In this document: in pieces, positions 18,275 to 27,665 of the stretch | How the letters are laid out: each line of letters begins with the position of its first letter | Position numbering within the stretch: the stretch's first letter is position 1 | DNA from: Shewanella marina JCM 15074 | GTDB lineage: Bacteria; Pseudomonadota; Gammaproteobacteria; Enterobacterales; Shewanellaceae | Length of the DNA stretch: 64,000 bases | Direction of reading: 5' to 3' | NCBI RefSeq assembly: GCF_000614975.1 | Contig: NZ_BALM01000021.1 | Coordinates: forward strand, 1 to 64,000 | Notes under the pieces: model-generated | Told to the model about the DNA's origin: nothing | Database searches by the model: none | The model's input: only the letters and a program-made list of their open reading frames with translations | Translations under genes and position numbers: made by a program

Positions 18275-19725
18275 GTGCGCCTAGTGAAGCAGTTGACAGT
18301 AGGAAAACAGACACTGCCATTGTGCGATTATCGCTTAGTGCTTGAATTATCTTCAGGCGGTAGAGGTGTATTTGAAACAACTGGTGAGGTAACGTTAGGC
18401 AGGCAATAGCATTAGATATTGGTTACAACAATAAGCTACAACGTTATTTCAGTGGTTATATCGTAAAAGTGACACCGGCTAGCAATGGCGTGACACGATT
18501 TGTTGCCCGAGAGTTTGCCAGTATCTTAGCAGAGCACTTCCCCGTAAATATTCGTCATGCCACATTTAGGCAAGTAGTCACTCAGTTGGCAACTGATAGT
18601 GGCTTGAGTCTTGTCATACCTCAAAGCGCAACTTATTTAGATGAGCGAGTGCCACACTTTACCAGTCAAGGAACCGGTTATCAGTTACTTGCTAGTTTAG
18701 GTAGCGTATTTTCGGTACCTGATTGCATTTGGTACCAACAGCCTGATGGTCAAATTTTTGTAGGCAGTTATCAAGATAGTCGCTGGCCAGAACGTCCTAT
18801 TGAAATCCCCCAAGCATTAAGTCAAAAGCAAATGGCCAATAGCTGGCAGCTAATGGCGATGCCATCCATGCGACCTGGAGCAATCGTTAATGGTCATCGG
18901 ATCAAGCAAGTCGAGTTTGAAGATGATGCCATGACGTTAACCTGGACAACAAACAAAGCTGATGAATTGACCGATAAGCGCAAGATTACCAATGTTTTTC
19001 CTGAGTTAGCAGGCGGCTATCATTTACCTAAATTTGGTAAAGTAATAGCACTACCTGAATTGCCAACTGAAGCAGGTGAAAGGCTAAGTGATCCTTTCTA
19101 CCCACGTTATGCCGCAGACATTCAATTACTTGATGAAAATGGGAGAGTAACACAAGATAGTGTATTAGAAGCAGTACCATTACCACTATCCGCTGTAGGT
19201 GACAGAGCGGGGCGATTAGAGCCGCCAGCCATTGGCGCAATTGTTGAAGTGGCTTTTGCTTATGGCCGACCTGATATGCCATTCATCCGCATGGTACTGC
19301 CATTTGATTGGGAACTACCGGCGATTAAAGCTGGCGAAAGCCGTTATCAGCAGCGTGAGGGCGTTTATCAGTTAGTTGATGAACAAGGTAATATTGAGAC
19401 TAAAACTGATGAGTCTTTAACTGAAATTATTGCCAAAATGACAGAGCTACAAACCGAAACTCGCAAGGTCAGGGCAAGCGCAGAACAAGACCATCGCAGC
19501 CCTAAATCATGGTTCGGCAGTGAACAAGAAAACATATTAGCTTTGTTATCTGAACTCATGGCCACAGTTGCACAATTAGCTCAAACTTGCGCGTCGCATA
19601 CCCACCCTGGTATCAAACCTGGTCCGGCAAATACAAAAGCACCGGCACAAGCCGGTGATTTTAATGACCAAGCGAATCAAGCTAATCAACAGAAGGGAAG
19701 ATTAGACCCGATTACTAAGGTGTAG
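18275..19725 (+). CDS. Baseplate hub/spike protein (P2 GpD/V-like role), frame broken
   Basis: A GTG at 18275 follows AGGAGA. The first 41 codons break at the GG of 18398-18399; one added G gives GEVTLGQAIALDIGYNN and joins the long remainder for about 484 residues. The first half resembles late control/hub proteins (SGYIVKVTP, FARxFASILAEHFPV-like). The second half has the OB-like segment AVGDRAGRLEPPAIGAIVEV and a C-terminal SHTHPGIKPG, the His-x-His metal-binding tip seen in membrane-piercing spikes. It is the last structural gene of the late operon. Confidence 0.78.
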
Positions 19726-19855
19726 ATATTTTTGTATTTACAAGGTGTTAGTTTTAATTTAACTCGTTGATTTTGAAATTTGAATTTACTTATAAGGGAA
19801 CTAAGATTGGTCTATTTATTATTTCTTTTAAAAGGAATTTTATTTGTTTCTATTT

Positions 19856-20035
19856 TCAAATTGGAGTTTTTTTTAATTCATTTTTTGCTTCAAATAATTT
19901 CTCAGAAGCTAAATGAATGATATCCATTTGTGTTTCTCTACTGAGTGACACAAATTGATCGTTAGCGCTTAACACAATTAGAATAGCACCTATCTCATCT
20001 ATAATTTTTTGTACTTGTTCTATTTTGTTAGACAT
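19856..20035 (-). CDS. Small prophage-borne protein, 59 residues
   Basis: Begins at the ATG of 20035 (MSNKIEQVQKIIDEIG) with a strong AGGAGT ribosome site 7 bases upstream and ends at the TGA of 19856. It is helical and amphipathic (LSRETQMDIIHLASEKLF), and it reads against the late operon in the gap after the hub gene. No family recognised. The ribosome site makes it more than a chance ORF. Confidence 0.6.
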   Translation of the reverse strand: MSNKIEQVQKIIDEIGAILIVLSANDQFVSLSRETQMDIIHLASEKLFEAKNELKKTPI

Positions 20036-20191
20036 GTTGTAACTCCTAAATACTTTGTTACTTTATTCAGCCTCACATAATTAATGGGAAAAAAACTACA
20101 CTAAACAAATGAATGATGTGAAATAAATTTAACTTTTTAATTTTAAATACTATGCTGAATTATCCTTATGTTTTTGAGGGAAAGGAATTCA

Positions 20192-20467
20192 ATGAAATTG
20201 GTCAAAATTAAAGGTATAGATATTCGACGTCTTAGAACAAGCCCACCTAAAGTTTCAACACAAAAGCTTGCAGATGCTTTAGGAGTTAGCCGTAAAACAG
20301 TGATTAATTGGGAAAATGAGGTTGGATGTCCGTCTATTGTACAATTCGCACAGATTTGTTTTTACTGCAAAATAAGCATAGGCAAGTATTTATCGGCAAT
20401 AGAAGAAAGAAAAAGTGAAATGCAACCAATTGATTTAAATCACGTTAGAGATAATGATGATGATTAA
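20192..20467 (+). CDS. XRE/Cro-type HTH regulator
   Basis: A 91-residue DNA-binding protein. The ATG at 20192 lies 6 bases after AAAGGAAT and is preferred to an ATG at 20168. The helix-turn-helix is at about 26-48 (STQKLADALGVSRKTVINWE). The C-terminal tail is acidic (NDDD). It overlaps the following membrane-protein gene by 14 bases, so the two are surely co-expressed. It is not a typical P2 immunity repressor by position; control of its own cassette is more likely (inference). Confidence 0.82.
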   Translation: MKLVKIKGIDIRRLRTSPPKVSTQKLADALGVSRKTVINWENEVGCPSIVQFAQICFYCKISIGKYLSAIEERKSEMQPIDLNHVRDNDDD

Positions 20468-21041
20468 ATACACTGTTTATCTTATTCTTACAATAAGTGC
20501 ATTTTTTTTCGTTTCTCAAGCGGAACACGGGTATGTAGAACTCGCTTATATTACGGCTTGTGCTACGGTGATTTTATTTTATTTTCGATATATTAACTTG
20601 ATTTCTCTTGCTGTGATATTGATGACAGTAAAAGTGTTGGAATACATTGTTTTCGAAAATTTCTTTGATTTATTTAATGCTTACTGGTTATATTTCACTT
20701 ATATAGTAACCGATCTAATAGTAATGCTTTTACTCTATTTTAGAGTGCCATTGCTAAGGGGAATAAGTGAAAGGTATAGATTTAAATTTGATGAGGGTCA
20801 ATGGTTTATAACAAGTACAGATTTATTACTTGCTTTAGTTCAGTTTGCTCATGTAATTGTTGGAGCTTTAATGCTGATGGAACATACTTTAAGGAATGTT
20901 TTCTCAGTTAACTCATTAATTATTTACAAAAATTTTGGGTTCTTAGAATTATTACTTGCTGGTACTGAGTTTATAGTCATTATCAGTGGCGCAAAATATT
21001 ATTTAAAAGAACAGAAGGCTATCAGTAAGTCATATAGATAA
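20454..21041 (+). CDS. Polytopic membrane protein, unknown function
   Basis: A 195-residue hydrophobic protein with about six membrane helices: around 4-20, 28-45, 47-65, 80-95 (YIVTDLIVMLLLYFRV), 122-142 and 162-180. A charged loop with RYRFKFDEGQW lies near the middle. Three in-frame ATGs (20454, 20457, 20460) are possible starts inside the upstream HTH gene. No family recognised. The pairing of a regulator with an overlapping membrane protein near a prophage att site suggests superinfection exclusion or abortive infection, but nothing in the sequence proves it. Confidence 0.7.
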   Translation: MMMIKYTVYLILTISAFFFVSQAEHGYVELAYITACATVILFYFRYINLISLAVILMTVKVLEYIVFENFFDLFNAYWLYFTYIVTDLIVMLLLYFRVPLLRGISERYRFKFDEGQWFITSTDLLLALVQFAHVIVGALMLMEHTLRNVFSVNSLIIYKNFGFLELLLAGTEFIVIISGAKYYLKEQKAISKSYR

Positions 21042-21095
21042 TATTCTCTCATAGTATAGACTGAGTAATGAATTACTCAGTCTAAGGCACACACT

Positions 21096-21329
21096 ATGAA
21101 ATATATAAAATTCTCTTTAATGGCTCTAATATTAACTATTACGGCATTAACCATGATAAACCCTAGTTATCTGTTTTCGAGTAATACATGGGATAAATCA
21201 CAGTCTATTATGCAACATACTTCAAATTACCAATTAGCTGGGGGAACACGGACTAAGCCACCAATCGTCACAAAAATATGTTCTATGATTATGATATGTG
21301 ATGTAGAAGAAGAAATTAAAACGACATAA
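21096..21329 (+). CDS. Small exported protein
   Basis: Seventy-seven residues with an N-terminal hydrophobic segment (FSLMALILTITALTMI) that looks like a signal peptide or anchor. The mature part has two Cys (KICSMIMICDVEE) that could form a disulfide. AT-rich like the two genes before it. No family recognised. Confidence 0.5.
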   Translation: MKYIKFSLMALILTITALTMINPSYLFSSNTWDKSQSIMQHTSNYQLAGGTRTKPPIVTKICSMIMICDVEEEIKTT

Positions 21330-21409
21330 GTTTGCGTTTTTTAAGGCTACTAATGTAGCCTTTACATAATTTAAAGAGACTTGGTTAGATACAAGAATTA
21401 AATGCTGCG

Positions 21410-22147
21410 TTAATTATGGCACCTTGAATCAACAACCTCATTAGCATTGCCCTGTAACTGACGGATTAAGACACTGCGTTTACATTCCCATTCAGTAACA
21501 GGATATTGCTTATCCCAAGCATTCATCAATTGACGCTGCTGTTTACTCATTTTGTATTTTGGGTAAGTTGTTTCCATATACAGATAAGTTCTAGCAATGA
21601 CACCTCTAGCCAGCTCAGGTGGTTGAGCTTTACGGCTATCGATCCTCATATCACATGAGCCAAAATCAGATTGTTCACCTGGCAACATAGTAAAGTTGTA
21701 ATTGCTACGTAGAGCATTAACTGCGCCAATTGCAGGATACAAGTTGTACATATCTGCCTGCATATAGCGATATTCCATATTCACTTTTTCTGCGCACTTT
21801 CTACCTTTGAAAGACTTACCTTTGCGATCAACACATTCGGCATGTCCCTCGCGCCATTCAACAAATGTTCGGCCAAAGTTTTCTGCAGGCACAATGTGCT
21901 CCCATTCTATTTTCTTAGAACGTTTAAGATATTTGTCTGTGGTAAAACCGTTAGGTGGGATAACTTTCTTTTTGGACGTGAACTCAGCATTGCAATAAAT
22001 TGTGTATCGATGAGTCGGGTAGACTTTTCGTTCAAGGTGCTTCTTTGCTTTAGAAAATGAATCAATGGATGTGTTGCCAGCAAAAGAGGTGAGCGGGATA
22101 AACAATAAACCGAGCATAAGAGTTGAGAAACTAACTTGTTTAAGCAT
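21410..22147 (-). CDS. endA: Secreted endonuclease I (EndA/Vvn family)
   Basis: A 245-residue periplasmic or extracellular DNase. The ATG at 22147 follows AAAGGA; an upstream TTG is unlikely. The N-terminal signal peptide runs to about TSFAG. The beta-beta-alpha-metal active site is visible in KIEWEHIVPAENFG, and the family's Cys pairs are present (IYCNAEF, AECVDRKGK, RKCAEK, FGSCDMR). ADMYNLYPAIGAVNALRSN is also diagnostic. It lies between the prophage cargo genes and the ssrA att site and reads leftward, so it is probably cargo of the element rather than part of the virion. Confidence 0.9.
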   Translation of the reverse strand: MLKQVSFSTLMLGLLFIPLTSFAGNTSIDSFSKAKKHLERKVYPTHRYTIYCNAEFTSKKKVIPPNGFTTDKYLKRSKKIEWEHIVPAENFGRTFVEWREGHAECVDRKGKSFKGRKCAEKVNMEYRYMQADMYNLYPAIGAVNALRSNYNFTMLPGEQSDFGSCDMRIDSRKAQPPELARGVIARTYLYMETTYPKYKMSKQQRQLMNAWDKQYPVTEWECKRSVLIRQLQGNANEVVDSRCHN

Positions 22148-22153
22148 TGGCAA

Positions 22154-22620
22154 TCCTTTGCATTGTTATAGAACGATAAGGTGTAAAGTTATAAATCATA
22201 TCGACGAAAGGGGAGTGATGCTTTAGTTCGTTTCACTAAAAAGAAAACATCTGCCACGAAATCCGCACTCCTCCTCCCCTCCTGCGAGCTATTTGTATGT
22301 CATTTTTTTCAGTTTTATTTGTTTCATTTCTAATGGGCAGCCTGCACAGCCCTTGATGATCTCATAAGATCGAAGATCTGAAATGATCGCGAAAAATTTC
22401 AGTTATAGACTACTAAATGAAAGGGTTAATAATCCATTACTTATTGATAAATAAAGATAAAAACTGAATTTCGTGAGGTGTGGGGGTAGGTTGATATAAT
22501 TAGCTATGATTAAAAGTCTTAATAATCAAAGATTTAAAATTATTTTAACTGAAATGAATATTTTTTTGAATGAGGTGGGTTTTGATAAGGATTTTGGCTG
22601 TTTTTAGGGCTTGTGAAAAT
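22154..22620. other. Non-coding right end of the prophage
   Basis: No gene is seen. The stretch is AT-rich, with a GGAG/CTCC-rich patch (22,205-22,290) and an imperfect dyad around AAGATCGAAGATCTG (22,368-22,382). It is probably the attachment-site flank plus the endA promoter. Confidence 0.5.
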
Positions 22621-22624
22621 TCTC

Positions 22625-22645
22625 TGTCGCCACTTTGTCGCCACT
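22625..22645 (+). repeat. Direct repeat TGTCGCCACT, possible integrase arm sites
   Basis: TGTCGCCACT occurs at 22625-22634 and again at 22636-22645, an 11-base period, about one helical turn, 48 bases from the tmRNA 3' end. Paired short repeats beside an att core are what tyrosine integrases bind with their arm domains. Confidence 0.5.
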
Positions 22646-22655
22646 TCAGATGTGA

Positions 22656-22685
22656 CAAAGGGTTAGCATTGCTGCTAACCCTTTG
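22656..22685 (+). terminator. Hairpin between prophage and ssrA
   Basis: CAAAGGGTTAGCA pairs perfectly with TGCTAACCCTTTG around a TTGC loop and is followed on the + strand by TTTTAATT. It would stop rightward transcription before it enters ssrA backward. On the minus strand there is no T run, so it is a weaker candidate as the tmRNA terminator. Confidence 0.6.
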
Positions 22686-22692
22686 TTTTAAT

Positions 22693-23047
22693 TGGTGGAG
22701 GCGGCGGGACTTGAACCCGCGTCCAGAAAGCCTACATCCAAGGCGCTACATGTTTAGTCTCTCTTTTGGTTAACCTAAATAAACTCCGAAAGACAGGATT
22801 TCGTTAGGCGAGTCCAGTACTATTTCGCGGTTCACCCCTGAACAAGGTTCCCTCGCTATCAAATGTTAGATGACCATCTGTTGTTCTGCCCATTTGAGAA
22901 ACCTGAACCAGATGGCTAGCGGCATTAAGCGGCTAGAGCGTAGTTATCGTCGTTTGCAACTATAACAGTGCGGCTTTTTACGAGGCCAACCGCCCCTCGA
23001 CATGCTCCCAGGGTTTCGTGAATCCTGTCGAATCCATAATCGCCCCC
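22693..23047 (-). ncRNA. ssrA: tmRNA (ssrA), also prophage attachment site
   Basis: The 5' end GGGGGCGATTATGGATTCG starts at 23047 and the 3' end GCCTCCACCA stops at 22693, so about 355 bases. The tRNA-like 3' arm shows GGGTTCAAGTCCCGCC. The tag frame (22957 down to 22925) reads ANDDNYALAA and stop; the resume codon GCA follows GTTATAGTT. The tag is the Shewanella type. tmRNA with SmpB rescues stalled ribosomes and marks the peptide for proteolysis. The prophage abuts the 3' end, and the mature RNA sequence is kept whole. Confidence 0.96.
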
Positions 23048-23140
23048 AAGTATTTTTCAATTGTAACCTGTTGTTTGAATAACACAAGCAACATTTACCC
23101 TTGATAGGTTCAACTGATTGTTATCCAACCAGTTGCACCT

Positions 23141-23626
23141 CTATTTTGCTTTCATAATCCGTGCTTTTTCGATACCCCATTCACGCTGTTTGGTATCTTC
23201 GCGTTTGTCGTGCTCTTTCTTACCTTTACCTAAACCGATCTCTATTTTAACCCAAGTGCCTTTGCCCCAATACATTGAGATGGGTACGATGGCATAACCT
23301 TGACGTTCAACAGAGCCTGCTAGGCGGTCTAGTTCACGACGGTTAAGTAAAAGTTTACGGACACGAATTGGATCACATATTACATGTGTTGATGCCGTGT
23401 TTAGTGGCACAATATTACAACCGTGCAGATAGGCCTCACCGTTTTTAAGCATCACATAGCTTTCAGACAAGTTAATCTTGCCCATACGGATAGACTTTAC
23501 TTCCCATCCCATTAAGGATAGGCCCGCTTCGAATTTTTCTTCGAATCTGTATTCGAACGTCGCACGCTTATTGCGAGCAATTGTCGCTGAAGCGTTTGCG
23601 GATTTTTTTGAGTTCTTCTTAGCCAT
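23141..23626 (-). CDS. smpB: SsrA-binding protein SmpB
   Basis: A 161-residue partner of tmRNA that binds its tRNA-like end and delivers it to stalled ribosomes. Diagnostic parts are [22 protein letters not shown] (around 16-37), [19 protein letters not shown], and the basic C-terminal tail [18 protein letters not shown]. Transcribed leftward just before ssrA, the usual arrangement. Confidence 0.97.
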   Translation of the reverse strand: MAKKNSKKSANASATIARNKRATFEYRFEEKFEAGLSLMGWEVKSIRMGKINLSESYVMLKNGEAYLHGCNIVPLNTASTHVICDPIRVRKLLLNRRELDRLAGSVERQGYAIVPISMYWGKGTWVKIEIGLGKGKKEHDKREDTKQREWGIEKARIMKAK

Positions 23627-23824
23627 AGGCTAGCTATTATACGCTTAGATTTTCAATTTGGAATTGCCTAAGGGCTAATATTACACAAATTATTAAAATC
23701 AGTGTGTTAATGGTGATTCTTTCACCAATTTTAGCTGTTTTTAAAGCTTGCCATAGTCGTGACGTTGACCCTGTTAGCATGATAAAATTGGTTTCATTAA
23801 TATAGAATAATGATGGAATATAGC

Positions 23825-24256
23825 ATGCCAAAAATAGCTCGTAGTGCATTAGTACGTTTTAGTGCTAAGCAGATGTATGACTTAATTAATGATGTTGAGT
23901 CATATCATGAGTTTGTTCCTGGATGTGCGGGTGGCAAGGTAATTGAAGCGAATGAAATGATGATGTTAGCTTCAGTTGATGTGAGTAAAGCTGGAATGCG
24001 CAAAACATTTACGACGCGTAATCAGTTAACGCCACATAATTCGATAAAAATGCAGTTAGAAAATGGCCCATTTAATCATTTAATCGGTGAATGGCGGCTA
24101 ATTGAATTGGATGAGTCTGCGTGTAAAGTTGAGTTTGAACTTGATTTTGAATTTAAAAGTTCTGTGGCTGATTTTGCGTTTGGTAAGATATTTAATGAGT
24201 TAATGTCGTCGATGGTGTCGGCGTTTTCTGAACGAGCAAAGGTGGTTTACCGATGA
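23825..24256 (+). CDS. ratA: RatA, START-like protein (COQ10 homologue)
   Basis: A 143-residue START-domain protein. Start chosen at MPKIARSALV (23825) rather than at MMEYS 15 bases upstream, because family members begin at this Met. YDLINDVESYHEFVPGC and GPFNHLIGEWRLIELDESACKV are characteristic. In E. coli RatA was reported to affect 70S ribosome assembly; related proteins bind ubiquinone. It diverges from smpB and overlaps ratB by four bases, the conserved order. Confidence 0.9.
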   Translation: MPKIARSALVRFSAKQMYDLINDVESYHEFVPGCAGGKVIEANEMMMLASVDVSKAGMRKTFTTRNQLTPHNSIKMQLENGPFNHLIGEWRLIELDESACKVEFELDFEFKSSVADFAFGKIFNELMSSMVSAFSERAKVVYR

Positions 24257-24557
24257 CTACAACATCAGAATTGTTTAATGTTGATGTAATTTGTGCCCGT
24301 ACTGACTTGCAAAAAGTGGTCACAGTACAAGTGCTGAAGGTACAACATGTTTAGATGCGGTCAAATTAAGTAATATTCTTGATTTCTTTCCTGATATTGA
24401 CATTGATACCGCAAAATTGGGTATTTATAGCCGTGTGGTGAAACCCTCAGAGGTATTACAACGTGGTGATCGGGTTGAGATTTATAGGCCTTTGATTGCC
24501 GATCCTAAAGATGTGCGTCGCCGCCGAGCTGAGCAAGCCGCTAAGAATAAATCATAG
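24253..24557 (+). CDS. ratB: RnfH/RatB family ubiquitin-like protein, frame broken
   Basis: Starts at the ATG overlapping the ratA stop ([15 protein letters not shown]). The frame stops after 33 codons; one added G at 24333 gives [19 protein letters not shown], then [18 protein letters not shown] and the conserved [19 protein letters not shown]. About 101 residues, normal for RnfH/RatB. A sequencing error is the likely reason for the break. Confidence 0.85.
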
Positions 24558-24571
24558 TGGTCAATCTTAAT

Positions 24572-24599
24572 AAAAAAGAGCGCAATTGCGCTCTTTTTT
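24572..24599. terminator. Bidirectional terminator between ratB and bamE
   Basis: Perfect palindrome AAAAAAGAGCGCAATT and its complement (28 bases) with A and T runs on both sides, between two convergent genes. Confidence 0.92.
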
Positions 24600-24617
24600 G
24601 TTGTTCTTGGGGTTCTT

Positions 24618-25109
24618 TTATTCGAATGATTTTTCGATTTGTTTTGCTTTTAGTTTCTCTTCAACTAAAGGCTTTTCGTCATTACGTGACTTAGGCAGTA
24701 ATGGCTCTGCTGCTGGTGTGTTTACGCTAGGTAATGCCGCTTCGTTTAGTGGTGTACTAAAGTTAGCGCCTAGTTTGTAATCACCCTCAACATTGGTTAA
24801 TTGGTCATTTTTAAAATGAATAATTAACTCTTTATGGATAATGCTAGCATCACGTCCACTTTTGAAGTGATAAACATAGTACCAAGTATTGTCTGCGAAG
24901 CTGTCTCTTAATACTGGACGTCCAAGAATATATTCTACTTGGTCTTTGGTCATATCTACACGTAGCTGTTCCACTTGCTGTGGTTCCATGTAGTTGCCTT
25001 GAGGAATGTCAGGCTTATATACCAACCAATCAAACACACTACATGCACTTAAGCTTAATGACAGCGCCGCTGCCGTTAATAGGGTTAATGTTTGTTTTTT
25101 ATTAATCAT
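24618..25109 (-). CDS. bamE: Outer membrane assembly lipoprotein BamE
   Basis: A 163-residue lipoprotein of the BAM complex, which inserts outer-membrane beta-barrels. The signal peptide ends in the lipobox LSAC (Cys near 23). The SmpA/OmlA fold is visible in YKPDIPQGNYMEPQQVEQL, MTKDQVEYILGRPVLRD and NTWYYVYHFKSG. The C-terminal 45 residues (EEKLKAKQIEKSFE at the end) are longer than in E. coli, as in other Shewanella. Convergent with ratB. Confidence 0.95.
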   Translation of the reverse strand: MINKKQTLTLLTAAALSLSLSACSVFDWLVYKPDIPQGNYMEPQQVEQLRVDMTKDQVEYILGRPVLRDSFADNTWYYVYHFKSGRDASIIHKELIIHFKNDQLTNVEGDYKLGANFSTPLNEAALPSVNTPAAEPLLPKSRNDEKPLVEEKLKAKQIEKSFE

Positions 25110-25966
25110 GGACTACTAACAGTTGTGGGATCTGGAGCCATGATAACTAGCGCGTTAGGTGCTGACAAGGGTTGTTTAGTGTTTGCTGCATGAATTTTAA
25201 GGTTTTTAACGGTAAAACGAGATGTTGAAAATAGGGGCTTTGGTTTCGTTCGCGCAATTTGAGTCGTTTTTATATCAGCGGCTTCGTGCCTTACTGTGGC
25301 GAGATGTCGGGTTTAACCACCAGCAAATCTTATATTTATTAATTATTTTTGGATTATACCAAATTAATTTTAAGCTTTGATCGGGCAACATTGTGTCCTT
25401 GTTTAGGTCAATTTTTAAGTGCCTAGATTACCTTTACGTTAAGGTAAGATTAAAACGCTTGTTTGAAGTTCTGTGTTGTTAAATAATTATTTAACATTAT
25501 GTTATTAAAGATGATTTACTTTATTTTACTACTTTGTATTTAAACGGATGAGTTTGTAATCATTTAAATACACTTCAAAATATATAGTATTAAAATATTT
25601 ACATTAAGTAATTTAATTACGTTCTTATATTTATTTTACTACTGCTGGTTTACTTGTCTTACAAATTTAAAATTAGATTTTTGTATTTAAATTTTATACA
25701 TGATTTACTTCTTTAAAACATATACTTATTTTTATTTAATCATGTTGGTATGACCAATTTTTATTGCGTTTATTTTAATAATTTATTGGTCAATGGCGTT
25801 TTACATTATTTGCAATTATTTCATTGTGTGAGTAGTTTTTAATCAAACACAAGGCGAACACATAGATGTTAGCCATATAAAAATACTTCAACCTTTAAGT
25901 TGCATTTACATCAGTAATCGACTTAGCAAAAGTAAAAGTAAGTAGATACTCAGCAAGGGGCTAATA
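25110..25966. other. Long intergenic region upstream of aceB
   Basis: About 860 bases without a credible gene. From 25,330 on it is extremely AT-rich, with many TTTAAAT/ATTTAAA stretches. It must hold the bamE promoter (left) and the aceBA promoter (right, with AAGGGG 8 bases before the aceB ATG). No specific operator is claimed. Confidence 0.6.
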
Positions 25967-27589
25967 ATGATGACTGCGAATATTTCTGATATTAAGCAAC
26001 AAACATTGCAGATAAGTGCATCGAATATTGATGGTCATGACGAGATATTTAATGAGGGGGCATGTAGTTTATTAACCGCACTTGCTGCTGAATTTGGTAC
26101 GGAAGTCGAGCCGTTATTAATTTTGCGTAAGCAACGTCAACAACAAGTTGATGCTGGGACTAAACCTCACTTTCTAGCAGAAACTCAATCTATCCGTGAT
26201 CAAGATTGGAGTATTCGTGGTATTCCTCATGATTTACAAGATCGCCGCGTTGAAATCACAGGTCCTGTAGAACGCAAAATGATTATTAATGCCTTAAATG
26301 CCAATGTGAAAGTGTTTATGGCTGACTTTGAAGATTCATTAGCACCCAGCTGGCCTAAGGTGGTGCAAGGGCAGATTAATTTACGTGATGCGGTAGCCAA
26401 TAATATCGACTTTGTTGCTGAGACAGGCAAAGCCTATAAATTAAATGCAGATCCTGCGGTATTAATTGCGCGTGTGCGAGGGCTGCATTTACCTGAGCAA
26501 CATGTCACCTTTAATGGTCAAGCAGTACCTGGGGCATTAGTTGATTTTGCACTGTATTTTTACCATAACTATCGTCAGTTAATTGCTAAAGGTTCTGGCC
26601 CTTACTTCTATATTCCAAAATTAGAAAGTCATCTTGAAGCTCGTTGGTGGGCTAAAGTGTTTGCTTTTGTTGAACAGCGTTTTTGTTTAGCCGCGGGGAC
26701 GATTAAGTGTACTTGTCTGATTGAAACTTTACCTGCGGTATTTGAAATGGACGAAATTCTATATGAATTACGTTCAAATATTGTGGCGTTAAACTGTGGC
26801 CGTTGGGATTACATTTTTAGCTATATTAAAACCCTTAATAATTATCCTGAGTGCGTATTGCCTGACCGTCAGGCAGTGACGATGGATACGCCGTTTTTAA
26901 GTGCATATTCTCGCTTATTAATTAAAACCTGTCATAAGCGCGGAGCACTTGCTATGGGCGGCATGGCGGCATTTATTCCTGCTAAAGATGCGGAGCAAAA
27001 TAAACAGGTATTAGCTAAGGTGCGTCAAGATAAAGAGCTTGAGGCGCGCAATGGTCATGATGGTACTTGGGTTGCGCATCCTGGCCTTGCGGATACTGCG
27101 ATGACTATTTTTAACCAATATATTGGTGATGGTTGTACTAACCAATTACATATTAGTCGCGATGTCGATGCACCTATTACGGCAGAAGAATTATTAACGG
27201 CATGTGATGGTGAGCGTACCGAAGCTGGCATGCGATTGAACATCCGTATCGCACTGCAATATATCGAGGCATGGATCAGCGGTAATGGCTGTGTCCCTAT
27301 CTACGGCTTGATGGAAGATGCTGCCACCGCTGAAATTTCTCGTACTTCTATATGGCAATGGATTAAGCATGAAAAATGTTTATCTAACGGCCAGCTTGTC
27401 ACTAAAGCGCTATTTAGTCAGATGCTTAGCGAAGAATACCGCAATGTTGAACTCGAACTGGGTGAATTGCGCTTTAAGCAAGGTCAATTTGAACGCGCAG
27501 CACAATTACTTGAACAGATCACCACGGCTGATGAACTTATCGATTTTCTTACATTGCCGGGTTATCAGCTGTTAAACGAACTCGCTTAA
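25967..27589 (+). CDS. aceB: Malate synthase A
   Basis: Condenses glyoxylate and acetyl-CoA to malate, the second step of the glyoxylate shunt, in the cytosol. The 540 residues match malate synthase A (about 530). Landmarks are [33 protein letters not shown] (acidic metal site), [29 protein letters not shown] and [11 protein letters not shown]. Two ATGs (25967, 25970) are possible. Only 76 bases separate it from the aceA start, so the two form an operon. Confidence 0.97.
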   Translation: MMTANISDIKQQTLQISASNIDGHDEIFNEGACSLLTALAAEFGTEVEPLLILRKQRQQQVDAGTKPHFLAETQSIRDQDWSIRGIPHDLQDRRVEITGPVERKMIINALNANVKVFMADFEDSLAPSWPKVVQGQINLRDAVANNIDFVAETGKAYKLNADPAVLIARVRGLHLPEQHVTFNGQAVPGALVDFALYFYHNYRQLIAKGSGPYFYIPKLESHLEARWWAKVFAFVEQRFCLAAGTIKCTCLIETLPAVFEMDEILYELRSNIVALNCGRWDYIFSYIKTLNNYPECVLPDRQAVTMDTPFLSAYSRLLIKTCHKRGALAMGGMAAFIPAKDAEQNKQVLAKVRQDKELEARNGHDGTWVAHPGLADTAMTIFNQYIGDGCTNQLHISRDVDAPITAEELLTACDGERTEAGMRLNIRIALQYIEAWISGNGCVPIYGLMEDAATAEISRTSIWQWIKHEKCLSNGQLVTKALFSQMLSEEYRNVELELGELRFKQGQFERAAQLLEQITTADELIDFLTLPGYQLLNELA

Positions 27590-27665
27590 TCATTCACTTA
27601 ACTATTTAGGCGACACGTTGTCGCCAATAAACCAAACCAGCATAAATACAACAAGGAGTTACCCT

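Noticed and set aside
22200..22690. CRISPR array or satellite repeats near the att site
   Set aside because: Only two decamers repeat; there are no regular spacers, and no cas genes occur in the window.
22570..22773. Rightward ORF of 67 codons running into ssrA
   Set aside because: It overlaps the tmRNA 3' end; its GGGDLNPRPESL-like part is only the antisense of the tRNA-like arm.
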